29,132 nt of DNA from a virus, in IMG/VR virus record IMGVR_UViG_3300030109_001976, positions 1 through 29,132 of that record; one strand, 5' to 3'. The notes beneath the pieces were generated by a model. The model was not told the DNA's origin. It made no database searches and was given only the letters and a program-made list of their open reading frames with translations. Of this stretch, positions 19,719-29,132 are shown piece after piece. The first letter of the stretch is position 1, and the number at the start of each line of letters is the position of its first letter. The position numbers and the translations under genes were made by a program.

Positions 19719-22604
19719 ATGGATACAAGAGTTTTCTTGAGGAGACTGCTACCGCAAGAGGGATACTACGTCCTTTGGTGTAATAGCAAAAAGCTAAAAC
19801 GGCATAAGCAATACTCGTTTGAGACAGTAGATGAGTTAGCAGATGCAGCCGAACAAGCCGATGCAGATGGGTGGGATGCCTATTTTGCAATGAGTAATTT
19901 TGACAGTGTGAACACTCGTAAGGCAGTTAACTCTAAACAAATACGTTCTTTCTTTTTAGATTTGGATTGTGGACCGAGTAAGCCCCACGCCACACAAGCA
20001 GACGCTATAAAAGATCTTATACAGTTCTGCACTGTTACCGAAATACCCAAACCCCTTGCCGTAAATTCTGGCAGGGGAGTACACGTTTACTGGCCTCTTA
20101 CTGAATCGGTAAGCATAAGAGAATGGAAACCTGTCGCAGAGGCATTTAAGAAGCTCTGCAAAGAAAAGAAGTTTGAGATAGATACCGCCGTACCTGCTGA
20201 TGCAGCGCGAGTATTACGTGTTCTACACACACGCAACCATAAACCAGACCCCCCTGCACCAGTAGAGCTTATCGGCAAAGATATAGAGCCGATTAGTTTT
20301 GATTTTTTCGCGTCGAAAGTTGGTGTGGATACGATAACAGTTCCCACAAAAACAGCTCCCCCTACGAAAAACGAACCTGAGCAGGGTAGCGCAGAAGCGT
20401 TTGCGGAGTTTATGCAGAACAGCCGTGAGTATGTATTTAAAAACATATTGTCGAAAACAAAGGCTGGTAAAGGCTGTCAGCAACTGCAATTAATAATGAC
20501 AGACCAAGAGAATACGACCGAACCGATGTGGCGTGCAGGGTTGTCGATTGCAAAGTTTTGTGAAGATGGTGAAAAAGCAGCGCACATACTATCTAAAAAG
20601 CACCCTGAGTATGTGCCACAACTAACCGAAGAAAAGATGGAGTTAGTAAAAGGCCCATATCGGTGTGCTACGTTTGATGAGAACAACCCTCATGTATGTA
20701 TAGAGTGTCCGAATTGGGGAAAGATAAAGTCACCAATCTCGCTGGGTGGTCAATACAAAGAGTTTGATAAAGATAACCCTACTCATACTCACGATGACGA
20801 AGACGCTACCGTAGAAAGTATGAGCGCGTTGATAGACGAGACACCAGAACAAGTTATACCTAACTATCCAAGACCGTATTTTCGCGGGGCGAATGGAGGT
20901 GTGTTTTACAGGGAGACAAAATCGGATGGCGATGTAGATGAAGCAATGGTGTACCACAACGACATTTACGTAACCCGAAGAATGCACGATGTAGAAGCTG
21001 GAGAGGCAGTTGTAGTAAAGTTACACTTGCCTGTAGATGGTATAAGAGAGTTTACAATACCTCTTACGGCACTGACTTCGAGAGAAGAGTTCCGCAAACA
21101 AATGGCAATGGTCGGCGTTGCTCAATTAGATCTTACTGGATTAATGAAATATATGACTGCATGGGTAAATGAATTACAAGCTAAGGTTGTGGCTGATATA
21201 GCGCACAGACAATACGGTTGGACAGATGACGAATGCACAGCTTTTGTCGTAGGTGAAAAAGAAATTAGGGGGAACGAAATATCGTATAACCCCCCTACAG
21301 TAGCCACTGCACAGACCTTTCCATACTTTGAACCAAAAGGCACGTTAGATGGGTGGCGTAATATGGCTAACTTCTATACGTCCAGAGAAGGTATGGAGAT
21401 GCATCAATACATTGTTTGCACTGCTTTCGGGTCTCCACTTATGCAGTTCCTACCTCAGAACTGCTGCACTCTGCATATGTTTGACAAGGATGGCGGTGCA
21501 GGTAAGACCGCTGCAATGAAAGTAGCAGCATCCGTCTGGGGTCACTTCAAGGCTTGTATGACAGCGGAGAAAGATACAACCGCGTTCAAGATGAATAGAG
21601 GTGAGACGTTACATAATCTACCTTTATACATTGACGAACTTACAAACACAGAAAAGAAGTATATGAGTGACCTTGCCTACCAACTAACAAGTGGAGAGCA
21701 GCGAGGGCGTATGAGTCCTAACTCTAATGTGGAGCGTACAACTGGCAAACCGTGGAAGCTGCTCTGCTGTAGTACAGGTAACATGAGCGCCATAGAAAAA
21801 ATATCACTATTCAAAGCAGCGCCTAAAGCGGAAGCGCAGCGTATATTAGAATGTAGAGCACAACAGGTGTTTACTTCTTCTGGTGAAAAGTCATTAACAG
21901 ATGAGTTTGAAGGGCATATCGAGGCACACTACGGTCATGCTGGCCCTATATTTATACAGTATGTGATCAACAATCTGGAGACCGTTAAAACTTTCTTACG
22001 TGAAGTGCAGCAAAAAGTGGATCGCGCTGCTGATCTAAAAGCAGAGAATAGGTATTGGTCGGCAGGTGTGGCGTGTTCTCTTACAGGTGGACTCATAGCC
22101 AGTAAGTTAGGTTTAGTTAATTATGATAACCAAGCTCTATTTAGGTGGAGTATTGACCTGCTGAAGAAGAGTAAAGTACACATAAAAGAATTGGGTGGCT
22201 CGGCACAACAGACGCTAATCGATTATATAATGGAGCACTACGGTGCGTTTTTAATAATTAAAAGCACTGAAGACCTACGAAAAACCCCAGAAGGTAACGC
22301 TATGCCTGTGCCTGATGCGCTATCACACCTAGTTCGTCCCGATTGGACACCTAGAGTGGCTATGGTGGGTAGGTATGAAACCGATACTAAGAAGGTATAC
22401 CTGACACCAGCACCGCTAAAACAGTGGTGTGGGGAGAGGCAAATTAACTACACAGCATTCGTGCAAGAGCTAAAAGAAAAGATGAATGCTAAACGCACTA
22501 AAGTACGGTTGGGTACAGGTACGCCAATAGATTTGATTCCTTCGCACGTTATTGTTGTTGATTGTGACATTGAAGCAAAAGATGAAATCCCCATAGATGA
22601 GTGA
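19719..22604 (+). CDS. Primase-helicase: AEP-like primase fused to SF3-type ATPase (DUF927-like)
   Basis: The product has 961 residues, starting at ATG 19719 with AGG eight bases upstream (a GTG at 19710 is an alternative). The N-terminal part has the primase-polymerase signature FLDLD (Asp81, Asp83) and SGRGVHVYW with His122, typical of archaeo-eukaryotic primases in mobile elements. The C-terminal half is a helicase-like ATPase with Walker A DGGAGKT near residues 590-597 and Walker B LYIDELTN near 635-643, like DUF927 proteins. It would prime synthesis and unwind DNA at the fork. It follows the SSB gene and a structured leader. A Cys-containing segment HVCIECPNW near residue 325 may bind zinc. 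Confidence 0.88.
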   Translation: MDTRVFLRRLLPQEGYYVLWCNSKKLKRHKQYSFETVDELADAAEQADADGWDAYFAMSNFDSVNTRKAVNSKQIRSFFLDLDCGPSKPHATQADAIKDLIQFCTVTEIPKPLAVNSGRGVHVYWPLTESVSIREWKPVAEAFKKLCKEKKFEIDTAVPADAARVLRVLHTRNHKPDPPAPVELIGKDIEPISFDFFASKVGVDTITVPTKTAPPTKNEPEQGSAEAFAEFMQNSREYVFKNILSKTKAGKGCQQLQLIMTDQENTTEPMWRAGLSIAKFCEDGEKAAHILSKKHPEYVPQLTEEKMELVKGPYRCATFDENNPHVCIECPNWGKIKSPISLGGQYKEFDKDNPTHTHDDEDATVESMSALIDETPEQVIPNYPRPYFRGANGGVFYRETKSDGDVDEAMVYHNDIYVTRRMHDVEAGEAVVVKLHLPVDGIREFTIPLTALTSREEFRKQMAMVGVAQLDLTGLMKYMTAWVNELQAKVVADIAHRQYGWTDDECTAFVVGEKEIRGNEISYNPPTVATAQTFPYFEPKGTLDGWRNMANFYTSREGMEMHQYIVCTAFGSPLMQFLPQNCCTLHMFDKDGGAGKTAAMKVAASVWGHFKACMTAEKDTTAFKMNRGETLHNLPLYIDELTNTEKKYMSDLAYQLTSGEQRGRMSPNSNVERTTGKPWKLLCCSTGNMSAIEKISLFKAAPKAEAQRILECRAQQVFTSSGEKSLTDEFEGHIEAHYGHAGPIFIQYVINNLETVKTFLREVQQKVDRAADLKAENRYWSAGVACSLTGGLIASKLGLVNYDNQALFRWSIDLLKKSKVHIKELGGSAQQTLIDYIMEHYGAFLIIKSTEDLRKTPEGNAMPVPDALSHLVRPDWTPRVAMVGRYETDTKKVYLTPAPLKQWCGERQINYTAFVQELKEKMNAKRTKVRLGTGTPIDLIPSHVIVVDCDIEAKDEIPIDE

Positions 22605-22825
22605 TGGGGGTAATTAAAACGGATGACTTACACCCTGATGGAATCCGCATCGTAGTCGATTGGCCTAGTATGGTTGTAGGGAGTTCTATTTTCCTGCCAT
22701 GTATCGATACCTACAAAGCAAAGGCGCAAATTACGCAGGTCGTTGCCGGATTTGGATGGGAATGTATGTTAAAAGTTGTTATATATAACGGCAAATTAGG
22801 TGTTCGTGTTTGGAGAACCCTATGA
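22604..22825 (+). CDS. Conserved small phage protein, 73 aa
   Basis: The ATG at 22604 shares one base with the preceding TGA. The 73 residues include LHPDGIRIVVDWPSMVVGSS and GFGWECMLKVVIYNGKLGVR, ending VWRTL. The pattern RIVVDW...FIPC...GW...GKLGVR is familiar from small phage proteins found after replication genes; the function is unknown. It is the last gene of the rightward block and is followed by hairpins. Confidence 0.7.
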   Translation: MGVIKTDDLHPDGIRIVVDWPSMVVGSSIFLPCIDTYKAKAQITQVVAGFGWECMLKVVIYNGKLGVRVWRTL

Positions 22826-22868
22826 TACTATCCAGCCGTAGGGTCGATGATCTCCAACTTCACTCTAT

Positions 22869-22887
22869 AAGGTCTAACAAGACTTTT
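22869..22887 (+). terminator. Weak intrinsic terminator of the rightward block
   Basis: The stem AAGGTCT / AGACTTT (one G-T pair) with loop AACA is followed by TTTCTCC-type sequence. It is the first hairpin after the last rightward gene. Confidence is modest because the T run is short. Confidence 0.45.
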
Positions 22888-22894
22888 CTCCTAT

Positions 22895-22932
22895 GGTTCC
22901 CTCACTATGCCCCGTAATATAGTGGGGGAACC
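22895..22932. terminator. Strong hairpin between convergent gene blocks
   Basis: A 14-bp stem, GGTTCCCTCACTAT (22895-22908) with ATAGTGGGGGAACC (22919-22932), one G-T pair, and a ten-base loop. It ends two bases before the leftward gene's stop codon region and could block transcription from both sides. There is no clear T run on either strand, so it may depend on other factors or act as a 3'-end stabiliser. Confidence 0.6.
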
Positions 22933-22934
22933 TT

Positions 22935-25900
22935 CTAAAAGAATCCCTCTTCTTTCACTGCACGTTGGAAGTACGGTGACAGGGTTACGCCGTTGTGCAT
23001 ACGCACATTAGTTGTTCTCTCGTGAGCTTTCATAGAACGTTCTATAGTTTCGGGGGTAATCAGTAACTTAGGATCTATTTGCGCTGCTCTTGTTTCATTA
23101 AATTCAATCATTTGCCTAGCCGCTTTCTGTGCGCCTTCACGATCCCCGAACCGTTTTGCAAGGTAGTATTTTTTCAATAAGTCAGCACGACGATTTCTTG
23201 CCGCACTCTCCATACCTTTGGCTGCGGATACTTCTGCTTGTTCATTTGTGTATTCATTAGGGGGGAACCCTAATAGTTTAGCGAATATGTCACCACCTGT
23301 TATATCATCGTATATAACATCGCCACGCCGGGTGAGTATACCTTCATCACGAGGGTAACGTATTACAGCCTGATACGCATTACGCACGGCTCCCGGCATC
23401 ATATCTTCTAGCCCACGTTCTAACTCACCGTCACTTATTTTCTTCGCCCCGTCAACCATCCTGCTAAATATGCTCCATGCAGGACCGCCAAATAAATGGA
23501 AGAAAGTTTCTTCTGTGGAGGGGTTAGAATTAAAACGATCTGCTTCAACTAACAGGTCGGTTAGTTTAACTCTTTCAGATACATCAAGCCCCGTGATTTC
23601 AGATAACGCTCCTTTAAATAATGCGTCATTGTCCAGATACCTACGTACAAGAGTATCTGTATCCTCTTCATACTCTTCTGCAAACAGAGCATCGTACAGC
23701 ATGGACACTACGCCGTATAACGGTAGCCCTTGAACACCCGCGAAAAATAGAGCAGATAAGTGTGTGGCTGCAAGTTGTTTTGCTGCTTCACTTGTTACTG
23801 CCTTCGATACTCCCTGTTTACGTAATACATCAAGGAACTGCATTGCAGTTTTTCCCATTGTGTAGTACATCTGAATACCATAGTTCTTATACATCAAAGC
23901 CACACGGAGTGCGCCAGCACGAGCGAATCTAGGTCCAGTTTCTAAAGTAGCACCGCCGTTTATTTGTTGCGTCTCATACACAGCTTCTTCTGCTGCCTGC
24001 TGTCGTTGTTCGGCTGTAGCATTTTGCGATTTGTTGTTTGTAATCTTATCGAGGGCTAAATTATACGAAGCCACCAGAGCTACTTGCCTATTCATCATTT
24101 CTGCTTGGTGAAACATCAACGCTGATGCGCCTGTAGCCATGTCTCCTTTACTTAGTTCCCTTCCCGAAGAGTCCACACTAAGTGTGTCAGCTATAAACGA
24201 AGAGTTAAGATGTCCTCTCCTCGATGCTAGTTGCATGAGTGGGCGGAGCCTGTTTAGTTCTGCTTTTGTTTCAGCGGGTAAATCTAAATCCTTCCTGACA
24301 GAATATACCAAGTCACCAGTGTTGGAATCTCTAGTAAACGTGTAATAGTTATCAAGGCTCATTAGTGACGCACCAGAGTCTTGTATCGCCTCAAATTTAT
24401 TTTTAAGGCCACTCTTAGCAAACGCTTCTTTCATTGATGTCGGGCTAGCGTCGTCTCCAAACAGTGTTTTTGAAGCACGATTCGTCGGTGTCCCGGCGAA
24501 CAATTTAGTAGCATCTTTAATGGCAGTACCTGCTTTGCCGAATCCAAACTTACCCGCAAGCATGGGGTATGCGAATAGTGGTATCTGCGACAGGTTTACT
24601 AGTGCAGAAGATGTGTTAAATCCTATCGTCCAAAAGAAAGCCATACGGTTGGCTCGTTTAGCCCACTCATCTTTAGCTGGTTGTATTGCAAATCCTGCTC
24701 TATTACGAAGTTCGTCAGCAACAGCACTGGTAGCGGCTGGTGTACCTGCCAACTTCTCGTCTATTTCTCGCATTGTTTTAGATATTTCAGCACTGTTTTT
24801 TATGCGTTCTGTTTGCCGCGTTAGATCATAGGCTTTGGTTCTAGCAGCTTGTAGTGCTCCTACATCGTAACCCTCGGTTTTCTTTCTTCGTACTAGTGCT
24901 TTTGCAAAAGAAGACTCGGGTAATTCTTCTATAAACAACCTAGCCACTTGTTCTCTGGTCTTACTGTCTACGCCTTGTATGTTGAGCGTATTAAATAGTT
25001 GCGCTATGAATGAGCCTGATGGCGCGTTTTCATAAGATTTGGAATCACTATTGTCCCAAGGTTCTACTTTTAGTCCTTGATTAGCATAGTCCTCCATAGC
25101 CTGCACTCGATCCCCTGCGGTTTGATAAGCAAACACAGCGGGCTTATCCTTATCTCCTTTTGGATCTCGCACCGCTAACCAATAACTGCCAGATCGTGTC
25201 AGAGGAAAGTACGGCTCTATACTGGTGTTCTCTAGCATACGTGCTAGTAATTCGTTCTTTAGATTATTCTTAGCGCCATCTTCTATGTCCAACCCGTCGA
25301 TACGCCCACGCAACGCACCTAATAAGTCGTTATATCGATCTTTATAAAATTTACGTAAATTATCGTAAGTTTTTCTACCACCTTCTCCAAACTCTTGGCT
25401 TGTATATATTTTACGTAACTTCTTATACACCTCTATCTTGAGTGTTTTTTCTTTACCCTCTATAGTTTGATTCTTATATTTATTCTGCGCTTGTTGAGGA
25501 TTAAGCGCAGGGTCTACTTCATTGATTGTGCTTTCATAAACAAGTGTGTCTAATGCTTCGTTGGCTTTTTGCGATGCTTTATCAGCCCACCTAAACATAG
25601 GATCTAATATTTGGCGTGTTTCTTTTTCTGCTTCAGTCAAACGACCACGCTGCTTTTCTATTGCAGCCATTAGTTTCTTCGCGTCTGCTATACCTGTTGA
25701 TTCTGCTATATCTTGTATTGCTTGGTTAGGCAAAAGCCCTAATCCTACACTTTCTACTTTCTTACCCGCAGGTGTTTGCCTACCTAAAAACCCAGCTTTA
25801 AAGTCGCGTACTATTTTTTCTCTGCCCGCTTTTTCTGACAGCTTTGGTTTTTCTCGTTTTAGGTCTCTTCCTATAGCTGCTACGTCATCTTTTGTAGTCA

Positions 25901-28667
25901 TAGAAAGTAGTTTGGGGCCACCAGCAAAAGAAGGTGCAGGGGCTAATATGTCTTCTACCAAACGCTCTACTTCAGATTGTGCCGTCTTATCAAAGCGGAA
26001 TGGAGATATACCAATAAAGTCAGACAGCCATCTAAGAAACCGTTGCAGTGCGCTGTTTGGTTGACCTTTCGTATTGATCTTAGCAAGTTCTTTTTGAAAT
26101 TCAGGGTTACTGAACGTCTCTGCTACAAACTCTCGTATGTTTTTAAGACCGTATGGACTCTTACCAAGTTCCGCTTTTACATCTGTAAATATCTTATCTA
26201 GGTCTTTGACCGCTTTACTATTGGGCTGGTTTATTATCTTATCTACGGTCGCAGCGTGCGCTGTTTCATGTAACAAAGTATATGTAGTCAAACCGCCATC
26301 TTCGTTTAATATGACTCTGTTAACGCTAGGAGAAAACAAACCGATAGGTGTCTCTCCTTTCTTTCTCTTAGCTAACAACCGTTGCACGTTTTCTGCTTGT
26401 CGAGTATCAAGATCTGCTATTCGTTGTTGCGGATCTATACGTGCTACATCTACCTCTGTGTTACCAACAAACTCAGATAGTTTCTTTGCTATACGCTTAG
26501 TCTTTCGATCAACAGATCCGTCAGCTACATCCAGAAGTGCCTGTTTTAAGTTACCTGTACGTATTGTATCCACTATGTTTTGTGGTAACGGTGCATCAAT
26601 ATCTGTATTTGCCGTGACAGAAACAAAAGTAGGTTCTGATTTATCTAACTCTTGAAGCAGTTCCGTAGGAGTGATGTTAGGATTTTCTTCTAGCAGTTGT
26701 TGTTTTAGTGCGAGTCTCCTACTCCTCTTATCGGCTACGTCTTCTTTTGTTCTAGCCTGTTCTTCTACCGCTTTAACTTTAACCACAGCATCAGTTGGGC
26801 CTGTATCTGCTTCTAAAAACTTAGCTGCAAACCGCGTTATGCCTGCTGGACCTTTCTGTGTCGCTTTTTCAAATTCCTCTGCTAGCTTTGGATCTTCGCT
26901 TATTTTTTGAGCCACCTCTTTGGCTACTTTTGCACGAGGGGGTCTTCCTGTAGGTGTAACAAGTTCTAGCTGTTCTTCTGGAACCCTTTGTAGAAATCTA
27001 TTGATACTTGCTTTTGCTTTACCCGAAGTGTTTTTTCTAGCTGCATATTGTTCTAACTGCTGCACCTGATCGTCTTCTCGTAAGTTCTTATCCGCTAGTC
27101 TCTTACGGATCGGCGCACTAAGTGGTATGTCTAAACTATCTAACACTTCTTCCGTGGCTATTACAGAATCTACGTCTTCTTGAGACTCGGTAGCGATGCG
27201 CCTCTCGGCTGCTTCGGCCTCCTCTAAGTTTGCGCCTTCGGGTTGTTCTGCTCTTGCTAGTTCAGTTGGAAAAAGATCAGCTTGTTCTCTAGTAGCAATC
27301 TCTGCACGCTGCTGACCTAGCTGTGCTTCATCTGATACAGGTTGCTCTGTAATCTTCCGTTCTCTATCACGTTGGTTGATTCGAGCTAAAGCTTCTTCTC
27401 TTGTTAACGCCTGACCTTCAAAAGGTTTGGGGTCTAATGCATCCTCTAGTGGAGTTACAGCTAGTGTCTCTCCCGGTATGGTCTCGCCCTCTGGTGCAGG
27501 TAGTCCTTGTAGCTGCGGTCCTATTTTTTCTGGTTCTAGTCCCGGTAGAGGTAGTTGATCTGGTGATACAGCCGCTTCTTTTGAAGCGATATACTCCCCT
27601 ACTGTTAAATCCTCTGGTCTTTCTCTTGGGCCACTTACCTCTTCAAATAAATCCCCTTGTCTACCGGGTAATGCATCTGCTGGTAATGTAGGTTCAACAT
27701 CTTCAGCTACTTCTGGTGGTGGTCTATCGCCAATACGCCGACCTTTGGTAAACAAGTCAACTACACCCTGCACAATAGCACCTGCTCCTGCACCGTACCC
27801 TGCTGCGGGTGCTAAACCTTCTGCTAGATCTTGATCTATATTGTAACCACGCTCGATAGCGTTTTGAAAAAACTCAGCCGCTACTTCTTGACCGCCCTCT
27901 ACACCTGCCGTACCAACGGCTCTTCTTACTCGATCACCTAATCCCTCTATTGTCTCAGGACCAAACTTATCTACTAATTTATTAAGTGCAGGCAAGTCAG
28001 CCATTTTAACAAAACGTGCAATTGGCACGAGTTCAGTAAATCCAACTAGTGTACCTAGCAATGTAGCTTCGTTTCTTTCTTCTTCTGTAGCACCTTCTTC
28101 TCTTGCTCTTTCACTCGCTTCACCAGCACCTGCTGCACCTGCTAATGTTAAGCCTGTACCTACTGCGGCAATTCCTGCTCCTGCTATAGGGGCTGCACCT
28201 ACAGCGGCTACTGGTGCAGCAATTCCTGCTATTGATCCAAGTGCCTGACCTAGACCATAAGATATACTATCTTGATCGCCACCTTCGGGTGTAAGGTCTC
28301 CAAAGAAAGATTTAATCTTATCTCTAGCAGCTAGTTCTTCCTCTTCTTCTAATAAAGAAGCTAGTCCCAAACTAGCAATTTCACCTGTACCAACAACCCC
28401 TGCGCCGAATCCGCTAGTTAGGTTGCTGAGTATGCCAGACTCTTCTTTTGGAGCAGTATATAGTTGCGCTATGTTTTGTTGGGCTTGCAGATAATCTTGT
28501 TCTGCTTTACGTCTACGATCTGCAAAACTAGTAGGCGCACTACTAACACTACGGCTTGTTGCCCGTCGAGCATTTAGTATGTCAACAATATCTTGTTTTG
28601 TTGCGCCGGGAGGTACGTCTACTGTTTCAGAAGTACCATCTCTTAGAAATACAGTTCTAAGAGCCAT
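22935..28667 (-). CDS. Giant polyvalent / ejection-type virion protein with zincin motif, 1910 aa
   Basis: The start is ATG 28667 after AAGGTG, one base past the upstream stop. Parts in order: a short N-terminal beta-like domain (about 1-35); a Gly/Ala-rich hydrophobic stretch (about 144-182) that could insert in membranes; a Pro/Glu-rich linker (about 310-430); long helical regions; a zincin motif HETAH at 800-804 with a likely third ligand in REFVAETFSNPEF (Glu846 or Glu850); then helical domains with hydrophobic segments near 1340-1370 and 1639-1662. The C-terminal half resembles the large polyvalent protein (LPD38-like) family of phages. Such proteins are packed in the capsid and injected with DNA, and the metallopeptidase may process proteins or help cell-wall passage. 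The domain calls are by eye. Confidence 0.78.
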   Translation of the reverse strand: MALRTVFLRDGTSETVDVPPGATKQDIVDILNARRATSRSVSSAPTSFADRRRKAEQDYLQAQQNIAQLYTAPKEESGILSNLTSGFGAGVVGTGEIASLGLASLLEEEEELAARDKIKSFFGDLTPEGGDQDSISYGLGQALGSIAGIAAPVAAVGAAPIAGAGIAAVGTGLTLAGAAGAGEASERAREEGATEEERNEATLLGTLVGFTELVPIARFVKMADLPALNKLVDKFGPETIEGLGDRVRRAVGTAGVEGGQEVAAEFFQNAIERGYNIDQDLAEGLAPAAGYGAGAGAIVQGVVDLFTKGRRIGDRPPPEVAEDVEPTLPADALPGRQGDLFEEVSGPRERPEDLTVGEYIASKEAAVSPDQLPLPGLEPEKIGPQLQGLPAPEGETIPGETLAVTPLEDALDPKPFEGQALTREEALARINQRDRERKITEQPVSDEAQLGQQRAEIATREQADLFPTELARAEQPEGANLEEAEAAERRIATESQEDVDSVIATEEVLDSLDIPLSAPIRKRLADKNLREDDQVQQLEQYAARKNTSGKAKASINRFLQRVPEEQLELVTPTGRPPRAKVAKEVAQKISEDPKLAEEFEKATQKGPAGITRFAAKFLEADTGPTDAVVKVKAVEEQARTKEDVADKRSRRLALKQQLLEENPNITPTELLQELDKSEPTFVSVTANTDIDAPLPQNIVDTIRTGNLKQALLDVADGSVDRKTKRIAKKLSEFVGNTEVDVARIDPQQRIADLDTRQAENVQRLLAKRKKGETPIGLFSPSVNRVILNEDGGLTTYTLLHETAHAATVDKIINQPNSKAVKDLDKIFTDVKAELGKSPYGLKNIREFVAETFSNPEFQKELAKINTKGQPNSALQRFLRWLSDFIGISPFRFDKTAQSEVERLVEDILAPAPSFAGGPKLLSMTTKDDVAAIGRDLKREKPKLSEKAGREKIVRDFKAGFLGRQTPAGKKVESVGLGLLPNQAIQDIAESTGIADAKKLMAAIEKQRGRLTEAEKETRQILDPMFRWADKASQKANEALDTLVYESTINEVDPALNPQQAQNKYKNQTIEGKEKTLKIEVYKKLRKIYTSQEFGEGGRKTYDNLRKFYKDRYNDLLGALRGRIDGLDIEDGAKNNLKNELLARMLENTSIEPYFPLTRSGSYWLAVRDPKGDKDKPAVFAYQTAGDRVQAMEDYANQGLKVEPWDNSDSKSYENAPSGSFIAQLFNTLNIQGVDSKTREQVARLFIEELPESSFAKALVRRKKTEGYDVGALQAARTKAYDLTRQTERIKNSAEISKTMREIDEKLAGTPAATSAVADELRNRAGFAIQPAKDEWAKRANRMAFFWTIGFNTSSALVNLSQIPLFAYPMLAGKFGFGKAGTAIKDATKLFAGTPTNRASKTLFGDDASPTSMKEAFAKSGLKNKFEAIQDSGASLMSLDNYYTFTRDSNTGDLVYSVRKDLDLPAETKAELNRLRPLMQLASRRGHLNSSFIADTLSVDSSGRELSKGDMATGASALMFHQAEMMNRQVALVASYNLALDKITNNKSQNATAEQRQQAAEEAVYETQQINGGATLETGPRFARAGALRVALMYKNYGIQMYYTMGKTAMQFLDVLRKQGVSKAVTSEAAKQLAATHLSALFFAGVQGLPLYGVVSMLYDALFAEEYEEDTDTLVRRYLDNDALFKGALSEITGLDVSERVKLTDLLVEADRFNSNPSTEETFFHLFGGPAWSIFSRMVDGAKKISDGELERGLEDMMPGAVRNAYQAVIRYPRDEGILTRRGDVIYDDITGGDIFAKLLGFPPNEYTNEQAEVSAAKGMESAARNRRADLLKKYYLAKRFGDREGAQKAARQMIEFNETRAAQIDPKLLITPETIERSMKAHERTTNVRMHNGVTLSPYFQRAVKEEGFF

Positions 28668-28668
28668 A

Positions 28669-29132
28669 TCACCTTAGACCCAATATATCTTCTTGTTCTA
28701 ATCGATTAGCCCTGCGTTCTTTGATATCGGCTAGTGTTTGACCATAACTATCGCGTATAGCTTGCAGTCCTTCTTTTTCTAATAATGCTTCAACTGCATT
28801 TGATACTTCTGCTCTCAATTTAGCTAATTTTTGTGCGTCTTCTGCGGAAATAGTTCCTAGCTCTTCTTTAAGTACAAGAGCTGCTATAGCTGGTTTACTT
28901 TCTTCTATTTGTTTAAGCCTCATAGAGATTTCTTTTATTTGTACTAGCCCCTCTGCCGCAATAGATTTATCTGCTCTATCATCGGCTCGTAACTGATTAA
29001 AATTATCGACAAGTAATCGCAATTTAGTTAATTCATTTCTAACTTTAGCATCTTCAGATCGCTGTATTCTGTCTGCATAAGCATTAATAGATCTTATATC
29101 GGCTTCTGTTGCACCAGCTAGGTTCTGTCTAG
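28669..29132 (-). CDS. Coiled-coil virion protein, partial (C-terminal 154 aa)
   Basis: The frame is open to the right window edge, so this is the C-terminal end of a longer leftward gene; the TTG at 29022 is probably not a real start. Visible residues are almost entirely charged helix with heptad-like spacing (RSINAYADRIQRSEDAKVRN, IKEISMRLKQIEESKPAIAA, ISAEDAQKLAKLRAEVSNAV), typical of internal virion or tail-associated proteins. It ends EQEDILGLR with TGA one base before the giant protein start, so the two late genes are translationally coupled. No catalytic motif is visible in this part. Confidence 0.65.
   Translation of the reverse strand, partial: RQNLAGATEADIRSINAYADRIQRSEDAKVRNELTKLRLLVDNFNQLRADDRADKSIAAEGLVQIKEISMRLKQIEESKPAIAALVLKEELGTISAEDAQKLAKLRAEVSNAVEALLEKEGLQAIRDSYGQTLADIKERRANRLEQEDILGLR

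Noticed and set aside
22778-22789. GTTATATATAAC palindrome inside the 73-aa gene, and a similar TGTTATAT...TATATAACA near 23299
   Set aside because: These lack the two-octamer, 10-bp layout, lie in coding sequence, and are plausible by chance in AT-rich DNA.
28669-29022. A complete 117-aa gene starting at a TTG
   Set aside because: The frame remains open with similar helical sequence to the window edge, so this is the end of a longer gene.

Overview
The window is part of a tailed double-stranded DNA bacteriophage genome. The evidence is a terminase small subunit, terminase large subunit and portal gene cluster, a phage-style replication block (family A DNA polymerase, SNF2-type helicase, gp2.5-like single-stranded DNA-binding protein, primase-helicase, several small nucleases), a very large virion-type protein with a zincin motif, tight gene packing with ATGA/TAATG overlaps, and no housekeeping genes. 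Several proteins look like those of marine phages known mainly from metagenomes, and the portal looks P22-like, so a podovirus-like phage of a proteobacterium is my best guess. The host is not determined. No integrase, lysis cassette or tRNA is visible.

Layout. Positions 1-3587 hold leftward genes: TerS, TerL and the 5' part of the portal gene. Positions 3588-4033 are a divergent, G-rich control region. Positions 4034-22825 hold about 30 rightward early or replication genes. They begin with a single-gene unit (158 aa) that has its own promoter and terminator. Next comes a roughly 700-bp repeat-rich non-coding stretch with a perfect DnaA box and iteron-like repeats, a candidate replication origin. 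After that come a small membrane protein, an NYETW-motif protein, and a DUF3150-like / MoxR-CobS-like AAA+ / metallopeptidase-VWA trio. A run of small genes, the replication and recombination genes, and the primase-helicase complete the block. Positions 22826-22934 are a convergent terminator region. Positions 22935-29132 hold leftward late genes: a 1910-aa polyvalent or ejection-type protein and the C-terminal end of another coiled-coil virion protein. The late genes on both flanks read leftward, which fits a circular or circularly permuted map in which early genes are transcribed against the late genes.

How the genes may work together. PolA, the SNF2 helicase, the SSB, the AEP/SF3 primase-helicase, the VRR-NUC and RecB-like nucleases and two zinc or HNH-like proteins form a replication-recombination module. 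An 18-bp element, GTTATAACCAGTTATAAC, occurs five times, with weaker copies, only in the first 9.3 kb and mostly at gene starts. It is two copies of the palindrome GTTATAAC one helical turn apart, and looks like a phage-wide operator. The most interesting targets are this operator family, the origin-like region, the AAA+/VWA trio, a structured RNA-like leader before the primase gene, and a peptide motif shared by the SSB and its upstream neighbour.
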